Assembly: GCA_011524425.1 (NCBI GenBank)
Contig: WTKI01000309.1
Coordinates: 2,276 to 14,517 of the forward strand
Length of the DNA stretch: 12,242 nucleotides
DNA from: Altererythrobacter sp.
GTDB taxonomy: Bacteria > Pseudomonadota > Alphaproteobacteria > Sphingomonadales > Sphingomonadaceae
Direction of reading: 5' to 3'
The position numbers were made by a program, and so were the translations under genes. The notes under the pieces are model-generated. The model searched no databases, had not been told where the DNA came from, and worked only from the letters and a program-made list of their open reading frames with translations. Positions 7,281 through 12,242 of this stretch are shown piece by piece. Every line of letters starts with the position of its first letter. Position 1 is the first letter of the stretch.

Positions 7281-8132
7281 ATGCTCACGTCCATCCGCGG
7301 CCTTACTGCCGCAACTCTTGCGGGCACATTTGCCCTCTCTACTCCCGCTCTCGCTAACGAGGCTGAATCTGCTCAAAGCGACGTTACCACTGTTCTCAGC
7401 GGTGAAGTCACTCAAGCTGATTACGATCGTGCGATGGCATCCGTCGATAAAGAAGCGGCTAGCCAGCAAGACAGCGGCAGCGGTTTCGAATTTTCCGGCA
7501 ATGTAGCGCTGGTTTCTGAATACCGTTTCCGCGGTGTTGACCTGTCTGGCGGTGATATCGCTGTCCAAGGCGGCGTCGATCTGGCTCACAGCTCAGGTTT
7601 CTACCTCGGCACTTGGGGTTCTTCGCTTGACGAAGACACAGTCGGTTATGGCCACACCGAGCTCGACATTTACGGCGGCTTTGGCGGCAGCCTTAGCGAT
7701 GCTGTAAGCTTCGACATTGGTGTGATCGCATATCTCTACCCGAATGCTGGCGCAGGTGATTTCGACTACATCGAATTCTACGGCTCGCTCGGTTTCAGCC
7801 TTGGCGCTGCAGAAGCAACTGTCGGTGTTGCTTATGCGCCTGACCAGGACTCACTCGGTAGCACAGATAACTTCTATGTTTACACCGACCTGGGCATCGG
7901 CATTCCGAACACGCCTCTGACGGTCACAGGTCACGTGGGTTATACCGACGGTTTCCTGACCTTCACGGACAACAGCAAAGCTTTTGACTGGTCAATCGGC
8001 GTCGAAGCAGCTGTTGCTGGCCCTGTTAGCGTAGGCGTTGCCTATGTTGGCGTTGAAGGTGACGCGCTGATCGATCCAGGTAGCGTATTCACTGATGACG
8101 CTCTGGTGTTCACGCTCAGCGCAAGCATCTGA
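7281..8132 (+). CDS. torF: TorF family putative porin (Gcw_chp domain outer-membrane protein)
   Basis: The 283-residue precursor has a clear signal peptide (residues 1-25, ending ALA before NE). A charged, probably helical or disordered segment at about 26-68 follows. From residue 69 there is a Gcw_chp/TIGR02001-type domain opening with a block containing SEYRFRGVDLSG and continuing as alternating aromatic/hydrophobic beta-strands. The end, ALVFTLSASI, fits a beta-barrel strand although the last residue is Ile rather than Phe. The product is likely an outer-membrane channel; its solute is unknown and the TorF name is a family label. The start is the ATG with AAGGAAG at 7269-7275; an upstream in-frame ATG at 7197 would put 28 residues before the signal peptide and is rejected. 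The gene stands alone, followed by a strong terminator. What controls it cannot be seen. Confidence 0.85.
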   Translation: MLTSIRGLTAATLAGTFALSTPALANEAESAQSDVTTVLSGEVTQADYDRAMASVDKEAASQQDSGSGFEFSGNVALVSEYRFRGVDLSGGDIAVQGGVDLAHSSGFYLGTWGSSLDEDTVGYGHTELDIYGGFGGSLSDAVSFDIGVIAYLYPNAGAGDFDYIEFYGSLGFSLGAAEATVGVAYAPDQDSLGSTDNFYVYTDLGIGIPNTPLTVTGHVGYTDGFLTFTDNSKAFDWSIGVEAAVAGPVSVGVAYVGVEGDALIDPGSVFTDDALVFTLSASI

Positions 8133-8145
8133 TCTTTTCAAAATA

Positions 8146-8163
8146 CTGCGCAAGCAAGCGCAG
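8146..8163 (-). terminator. Hairpin serving as likely terminator for the SIMPL gene transcript
   Basis: CTGCGC (8146-8151) and GCGCAG (8158-8163) make a perfect six-base-pair stem with a six-base loop. On the minus strand it is followed by TATTTTGAAAAG, a U-rich tail, so it could end transcription coming from the SIMPL gene. On the plus strand it is followed by GGGGG and cannot act as an intrinsic terminator for torF. Confidence 0.5.
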
Positions 8164-8171
8164 GGGGAACG

Positions 8172-8203
8172 GGGCGCGGGACCATTTGGTTTCGCGCCCT
8201 TTT
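8172..8203 (+). terminator. Strong rho-independent terminator of torF
   Basis: GGGCGCG (8172-8178) pairs with CGCGCCC (8193-8199). The stem continues inward through two G-U pairs and ACC/GGT to an ATTT tetraloop, giving 12 pairs in all. TTTT follows at 8200-8203 within a T-rich stretch. It starts 40 bases after the torF stop codon and has no U-tract in the opposite direction. Confidence 0.85.
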
Positions 8204-8257
8204 CGCTGTTTGATAACTGTCGTTTGTTTGAAGAGCCGCTAAGTCATGCGACATGTT

Positions 8258-8998
8258 TCATCCCAAGGCAAAATGCACAGTCGTCACCACGCGCACCTTT
8301 TTGAAGGGCGTGTCGCTGACGCCCCATCCGCCTCCCGCGCCGTCTCGGGCTTCGATTGAGAAGTACCCTTGCGTGGCGTTGCGGATAGCCCCCACACTGG
8401 CCCCTGAATCCTGTGCAAACTGTTCGGCGGCGGCCCGTGCGTCTCGGGTGGCTTCAGCAACCATTTCAGGCTTGATCCCGTTTAGGCCTGTAAAAGAGTA
8501 GCTCATGCCAGAGCCTTCTTCCAACAAGACGCCGCGCTCTACCAAATCGAATTGCTGCGCTACCGCGCGCTGCGCCAATGCAATGTCTGAAGTGCGCAGC
8601 GCCAACCTTTGGCGAACGGTGTAGCGAATGACACCATTGCGGTCGGTATGGCTGGAAACATTGGCGCCGGTCGGCTGTAATGCGTCTTTGGGAAAACCTA
8701 ACTCCGAGAAGAAAGCTTCGATTGCATTGGTGTCTTGCCGGACCTTTGCTTGTGCTTGCGTCAGACTGGCTGAGGAAGCGCTGTAAGCGATGGTCCAGGT
8801 CGCTAGATCTGCTGTGACATCCCGTTCAGCCAAGCCGCGGACTGTGACGGTGCGCTCTGCTTCCTTTGCCCTCAGCAATCCATTGCCTAGCAGATATCCG
8901 CCAGCGATCACGCCGATGGAAAGAATAGCAGCGGTGCCCATCCAACGCAGGTTCTCGTTTGCCCCTGTGTGCGGCGTATTCAAAGTGGTTTGGCCCAT
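8258..8998 (-). CDS. SIMPL domain (DUF541) protein, membrane anchored
   Basis: The 246-residue protein has one hydrophobic segment at about residues 22-44 (an uncleaved anchor or signal) followed by a SIMPL/DUF541 domain of the YggE/BP26 type to the C-terminus. Typical features are the VRGLAERDVTADLATW opening strand, in which a Val/Gly strand leads into a conserved Asp-x-Ala segment, the AxxDARxxAEQFA helix and the closing VRVVTTVHFALG strand. Family members are periplasmic or outer-membrane associated, sometimes oligomeric and linked to oxidative stress, but no biochemical activity is established. AGGGAGA lies eight bases upstream of the ATG. The gene diverges from glyoxalase I across 110 bases and converges with torF, so it is probably transcribed alone. 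Confidence 0.88.
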   Translation of the reverse strand: MGQTTLNTPHTGANENLRWMGTAAILSIGVIAGGYLLGNGLLRAKEAERTVTVRGLAERDVTADLATWTIAYSASSASLTQAQAKVRQDTNAIEAFFSELGFPKDALQPTGANVSSHTDRNGVIRYTVRQRLALRTSDIALAQRAVAQQFDLVERGVLLEEGSGMSYSFTGLNGIKPEMVAEATRDARAAAEQFAQDSGASVGAIRNATQGYFSIEARDGAGGGWGVSDTPFKKVRVVTTVHFALG

Positions 8999-9108
8999 CG
9001 CTCAATTCTCCCTATATGCGCAATAAGAGCCCCATTGCCCTTAACTCTTCGCTGCGGTGAGTTGTGCAATGGCATCGATGAACTGTTTTTGAATGGAGAT
9101 TCAATCCG

Positions 9109-9546
9109 ATGGTGAAGTTCCTGCATTCCATGATCCGAGTGACGGATCCGGACGCGACAATTGATTTTCTGAAGCTAGTCGGATTGGAAGAAACACGCCG
9201 GTTTGAAGTCGAGGCAGGACGTTTCACTTTGATCTTTATGGCAGCGCCTGGTCAAAAGGATGTGGCAGAAGTCGAGTTGACTTATAACTGGCCGCCAGAA
9301 GACGGTAGCGCTGCGGAAGAATATGATGGCGGGCGTAATTTCGGCCATCTGGCTTACCGTGTCGACAACATTTACGAGACGTGTCAGCGCATTATGGATG
9401 CTGGCCATACGATCCATCGCCCGCCACGCGATGGCCATATGGCCTTTGTGAAGACACCCGATGGAATTTCCATCGAGCTCTTGCAGGATGGAAAGCTCGA
9501 ACCGCAAGAGCCATGGGCCAGCATGGAAAACACCGGCAGCTGGTAG
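9109..9546 (+). CDS. gloA: Lactoylglutathione lyase (glyoxalase I), VOC family
   Basis: This cytosolic 145-residue enzyme isomerises the hemithioacetal of methylglyoxal and glutathione to S-lactoylglutathione, the first glyoxalase step. The four metal ligands of the family align in order: His6 in FLHSMIRV, Glu56 in VELTYNW, His80 in FGHLAY and Glu123 in SIELLQ, near the E. coli positions 5, 56, 74 and 122. Length is close to that of the E. coli enzyme, and two beta-alpha-beta-beta-beta modules are recognisable. GGAG at 9095-9098 precedes the ATG by ten bases. It is divergent from the SIMPL gene and convergent with nhaA. No glyoxalase II gene is visible nearby, so the pathway partner lies elsewhere. 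Confidence 0.94.
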   Translation: MVKFLHSMIRVTDPDATIDFLKLVGLEETRRFEVEAGRFTLIFMAAPGQKDVAEVELTYNWPPEDGSAAEEYDGGRNFGHLAYRVDNIYETCQRIMDAGHTIHRPPRDGHMAFVKTPDGISIELLQDGKLEPQEPWASMENTGSW

Positions 9547-9579
9547 CCCCACAAAACCTGTTATTAGCTAGCAAATAAG

Positions 9580-9615
9580 GGGCTGCACTCCGGATAGGAC
9601 TGCAGCCCAAATTTT
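9580..9615. terminator. Probable bidirectional terminator between gloA and nhaA
   Basis: GGGCTGCA (9580-9587) and TGCAGCCC (9601-9608) form a perfect eight-base-pair stem. After one C-C mismatch it extends with three more pairs to a GGATA loop. On the plus strand AAATTTTG follows; on the minus strand CTTATTTGC follows. Both convergent genes could end here, although neither U-tract is long. Confidence 0.65.
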
Positions 9616-9634
9616 GTTCATTGGCCCGCGCGCT

Positions 9635-10858
9635 TTAAGTGCTGCTCGTCTGGCCGCCTTTGTCGTTGCAGTCCTCTTCGGGATGCACTGTCGAGAGGCG
9701 CAGCAAGACATAGCCAAGGACGGCTGAGATGGCAGATCCAGTAAGGATTCCGATCTTTGCTTCATCAATCAGGAACTGGTTTCCTTCGAACGCGAGCAAA
9801 CCGATGAATAGGCTCATGGTAAAGCCGATCCCGCACAGGATGGAAATGCCCCAAACTTCCAGCCAGCTGGCATTGTCAGGCCGGGGTGCAAATCCGACCT
9901 TCTCGGAAATCCAGATGATCGAGAAAATGCCCAGCTGCTTGCCGATGACAAGGCCGGCCGCAATGGCAACCGGCAGTGGGTCCAGCAGGTTGGATAGGCT
10001 CATACCTGTGAGTGCAACCCCTGCATTGGCAAATCCGAAAACGGGAACCACCAGATAAGCGCTCCAGGGCGCAAGACCATGCTCGAGCCGCTCCAGCATG
10101 GAGTTGCCTTGCTTGCTATGCATCGGGATCGTAAGCGCTGCGACAACCCCTGCAATGGTCGCATGGACGCCTGTGTTCAAGACACAATACCACAGAACCA
10201 GAGCAAGCAGGATGTAGGGAGTGAAACTGCTGACTTTCATCCTGTTGAGCAGCACCATCAAGCCGAACACAATGATGGATGCGAACAGCCATGGAAGGTA
10301 GATTTTCGCAGTGTAGAAGAAAGCAATAACCAGCACAGCGCCGATATCATCGACAATCGCGACGGTTAGCAGAAAGAGCCTTAGAGATGCAGGCACACGG
10401 TTGCCAAGCAGGCCCAGGACGCCCATCGCAAAGGCAATGTCGGTTGCAGCAGGGATCGCCCAGCCGCGAGAATATTCACCGCCTCCCGAAACAAGCATGA
10501 AGACCATGGCAGGAACCGCCATGCCAGCCGCTGCTGCGACCATCGGCAATCGCCGCGCTTTAGGGTCGGACAATTGGCCTGCGACAATCTCGCGTTTGAC
10601 CTCAAGCCCGACGACAAAGAAGAAAACTGCCATCAAGCCGTCATTGACGATGTAGTGGATCGAGCTCAGCTTGGCATGCGGATACCATCCAAACTTGCCG
10701 TTGATCAGTTGGTTGTACTCTGCCGCCAGCGGCGAATTCGCGGCCAACATGGCCGCAGCGGCGACCAGAATAAGCAGGATACCGGCTGAGGCATCGCCTA
10801 CGAACAGGGCTTTCACAGGAGCAAAGACGCGGCGAAGCGGAGTCGGATTGTCAACCAT
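9635..10858 (-). CDS. nhaA: Na+/H+ antiporter NhaA
   Basis: The 407-residue inner-membrane protein exchanges external H+ for internal Na+ or Li+, supporting pH and sodium homeostasis. Many hydrophobic helices are present. Diagnostic residues align with E. coli NhaA: Asp140 in ATDIAFAMG (E. coli Asp133), Asp170-Asp171 in VAIVDDIGA (Asp163-Asp164) and Lys307 in GKQLGIF (Lys300), with identical spacings of 30 and 136 residues. The C-terminus is slightly longer and charged. The frame extends six codons upstream to a TTG at 10876, but AAAAGGG lies five bases before the ATG at 10858, so that ATG is chosen. It is probably a single gene, convergent with gloA and divergent from the glycosyltransferase. 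No clear NhaR-type regulator is in view. Confidence 0.96.
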   Translation of the reverse strand: MVDNPTPLRRVFAPVKALFVGDASAGILLILVAAAAMLAANSPLAAEYNQLINGKFGWYPHAKLSSIHYIVNDGLMAVFFFVVGLEVKREIVAGQLSDPKARRLPMVAAAAGMAVPAMVFMLVSGGGEYSRGWAIPAATDIAFAMGVLGLLGNRVPASLRLFLLTVAIVDDIGAVLVIAFFYTAKIYLPWLFASIIVFGLMVLLNRMKVSSFTPYILLALVLWYCVLNTGVHATIAGVVAALTIPMHSKQGNSMLERLEHGLAPWSAYLVVPVFGFANAGVALTGMSLSNLLDPLPVAIAAGLVIGKQLGIFSIIWISEKVGFAPRPDNASWLEVWGISILCGIGFTMSLFIGLLAFEGNQFLIDEAKIGILTGSAISAVLGYVLLRLSTVHPEEDCNDKGGQTSST

Positions 10859-10863
10859 GGCGG

Positions 10864-10870
10864 CCCTTTT
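10864..10870 (-). promoter_or_regulatory. Ribosome binding site deciding the nhaA start
   Basis: AAAAGGG on the minus strand sits five bases ahead of ATG at 10858. The alternative upstream TTG codons (10876 and 10873) immediately precede or overlap this element and have no comparable site of their own. Confidence 0.65.
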
Positions 10871-10931
10871 CAACAAAGTTTAATGCGTTGCAAGGGGCAA
10901 TAACCGTGATACTCTCCGTTTCGGGATCATC

Positions 10932-10938
10932 AGGGGGG
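10932..10938 (+). promoter_or_regulatory. Ribosome binding site for the proposed glycosyltransferase start
   Basis: AGGGGGG ends nine bases before GTG at 10948. A second good site, AAGGGG at 10892-10897, lies eight bases before an in-frame GTG at 10906, so the start is not settled by this element alone. Confidence 0.4.
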
Positions 10939-10947
10939 CACAGGGTC

Positions 10948-12242
10948 GTGACTGTGGCTGAATGGGAATTGTGGCAATGGCTTGCCGTGCTTCAGCACGA
11001 GCTATTGTTGTTTGCAGGCGTATTCTTCTTAATCGGGGCGCTCGACGACCTTGCGATCGACTGTATTTACTTTTGGCGACGGCTGACCGGCCGCGCTCAG
11101 ACCTTGCAGGTCGATGGCGAGATGCTTGCCGATGAAGAGCTGGCAGGGCCTGCTGCCATATTCATTCCCGCTTGGCATGAAGATGCTGTAATCGGTGATA
11201 CCATAAGCCACGCGCTGAAGGTTTGGCGGCAAGAAAATATCACACTCTACATCGGTTGTTATCCGAATGACCCAGCCACAATGGCAGCAGTGATGACGGC
11301 TGCGTCTGGCGATGCCCGCGTCCGGCTGGTCATTCATGATCGGAACGGACCAACCACAAAGGCTGATTGCTTGAATCGGCTTTACCAAGCGCTTGAAGCG
11401 GATGAAGCGCGTTCAGGCCAACGTGCGCGCATGGTGTTGTTCCATGACGCAGAAGATCTGGTTGATCCGGCTGGGCTGGCGTTACTGGATCGCGCCATTG
11501 GGACTGCAGACTTTGCCCAATTGCCGGTTCTGCCCATGCCTCGCGCCGATAGCCGCTGGATCGGTAGCCATTATTGCGAGGAATTTGCTGAAGCGCATGG
11601 TAAAGCAATGGTCGTCCGTAGCGAACTGGGCGCTGCTTTGCCTGCCGCAGGCGTCGGCTGCGCGGCCTCGCGTCGGGCGTTGATCAATCTGGCTGACGCT
11701 CGCGGAGGGCTTCCCTTCGCATCGGATTCTCTGACAGAAGATTACGAGCTAGGCATTGCCATCGCTGCTCAAGGCGGGCGAAGCATGTTTGTTCGTGCAA
11801 GAGCAGAAGACGGCAGTTTGATTGCAACCCGTTCCTACTTTCCCGGACGGCTTGATCATGTTGTGCGGCAAAAGACGCGTTGGATTCATGGCATCGCACT
11901 ACAAGGCTGGGATCGCGTAGGCTGGGGCCGCAATGCGCTTGAAGTGTGGATGCGGATGCGCGACCGCCGCGGGCCGCTAACCGCGCTGGTCCTGCTTGCT
12001 GGCTACGTGTTGCTGGCGCTCGCCACTTTTGGCTGGGGCGCAGCCCAACTCGGCATGCTGCCTGAGACTGAGATTAGCCCCACGGCGCAGACGCTCTTGC
12101 TCATCAACTTCTGCTTTTTCGCATGGCGTGTTGTGTGCCGCTTTGCTTTCACAACCAGAGAATATGGCGTGCTAGAGGGATTGCGCGCTATCCTCCGGAT
12201 ACCTGTGGCGAACATCATTGCCATTATGGCGGGGCGTAGGGC
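10948..12242 (+). CDS. NfrB-like membrane glycosyltransferase, family 2 (3' end outside window)
   Basis: About 431 codons are in view and the frame is still open at the window end. The order is an N-terminal membrane helix (about residues 12-32), a GT2 catalytic domain, then at least two further membrane helices (about 344-365 and 383-401). Catalytic signatures are FIPAWHED near the start of the domain, the acidic HDAED (Asp167, Asp170), TED (Glu264-Asp265) and Q-x-x-R-W (Gln308, Arg311, Trp312) followed by GIALQGW. This set marks processive GT2 enzymes and, from recalled family features, resembles NfrB of E. coli, a c-di-GMP-responsive enzyme tied to secreted glycan and phage N4 entry. Any MshEN-like C-terminal domain would be beyond the window. 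The start is a GTG with AGGGGGG nine bases upstream; GTGs at 10906 and 10954 are alternatives. It is divergent from nhaA. Confidence 0.8.
   Translation, partial: MTVAEWELWQWLAVLQHELLLFAGVFFLIGALDDLAIDCIYFWRRLTGRAQTLQVDGEMLADEELAGPAAIFIPAWHEDAVIGDTISHALKVWRQENITLYIGCYPNDPATMAAVMTAASGDARVRLVIHDRNGPTTKADCLNRLYQALEADEARSGQRARMVLFHDAEDLVDPAGLALLDRAIGTADFAQLPVLPMPRADSRWIGSHYCEEFAEAHGKAMVVRSELGAALPAAGVGCAASRRALINLADARGGLPFASDSLTEDYELGIAIAAQGGRSMFVRARAEDGSLIATRSYFPGRLDHVVRQKTRWIHGIALQGWDRVGWGRNALEVWMRMRDRRGPLTALVLLAGYVLLALATFGWGAAQLGMLPETEISPTAQTLLLINFCFFAWRVVCRFAFTTREYGVLEGLRAILRIPVANIIAIMAGRR

Noticed and set aside
7023-7589. In-frame extension of 189 codons upstream of the phosphatase gene
   Set aside because: It runs antisense to torF, shows no recognisable domain, and the ATG at 7022 has its own ribosome site with the GDIHG motif at the normal distance.
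11029-11608. Minus-strand open frames across the glycosyltransferase
   Set aside because: The plus-strand frame carries coherent GT2 motifs and stays open to the window end, so these are shadows.
1-12242. Defence island, mobile element, CRISPR or biosynthetic cluster
   Set aside because: All genes are recognisable housekeeping or envelope families; no transposase, integrase, nuclease, repeat array or modular synthase was seen on either strand.

Overview
The window is a stretch of ordinary-looking bacterial chromosome with moderately high GC. It is most consistent with an alphaproteobacterium of the Sphingomonadales (Erythrobacter/Altererythrobacter-like). That placement rests on protein style, namely a Tricorn-type S41 protease, a Gcw_chp/TorF-type outer-membrane protein and an NfrB-like glycosyltransferase, and has not been tested by any search. 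I see no tRNA, rRNA, CRISPR array, insertion sequence, prophage or attachment site, and no gene-free stretch over 300 bases.

Layout. (1) 22-3291, plus strand: a secreted Tricorn-like protease with propeller, PDZ and S41 domains. (2) 3295-7022, minus strand: three genes transcribed right to left. These are a PPP-family metallophosphatase, then UDP-glucose 6-dehydrogenase overlapping it by ATGA, then after a 117-base gap a membrane-anchored, stand-alone glutamate-synthase FMN/Fe-S domain protein. (3) 7023-7280: a divergent control region. (4) 7281-8132, plus: a TorF-type putative outer-membrane channel, followed by a tandem pair of hairpins. (5) 8258-8998, minus: a SIMPL (DUF541) protein. (6) 9109-9546, plus: glyoxalase I, divergent from SIMPL. 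(7) 9635-10858, minus: the NhaA Na+/H+ antiporter, convergent with glyoxalase I across a likely shared terminator. (8) 10948 to the window end, plus: the first 431 codons of a membrane glycosyltransferase resembling the GT2 part of NfrB; its 3' part lies outside the window.

Functional reading. Several products act in the envelope or in stress tolerance: periplasmic proteolysis, an outer-membrane channel, UDP-glucuronate supply for polysaccharide, a membrane GT2 enzyme, pH/Na+ homeostasis and methylglyoxal removal. Only phosphatase-ugd is tightly coupled; the other neighbours are mostly convergent or divergent single genes. I find no clear new multigene system. The points most worth following are the phosphatase-ugd coupling, the orphan glutamate-synthase domain protein, the truncated NfrB-like locus and the paired hairpin terminator after torF. 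Several start codons were moved inward from the longest open frame on ribosome-binding-site or domain evidence, as explained per gene.
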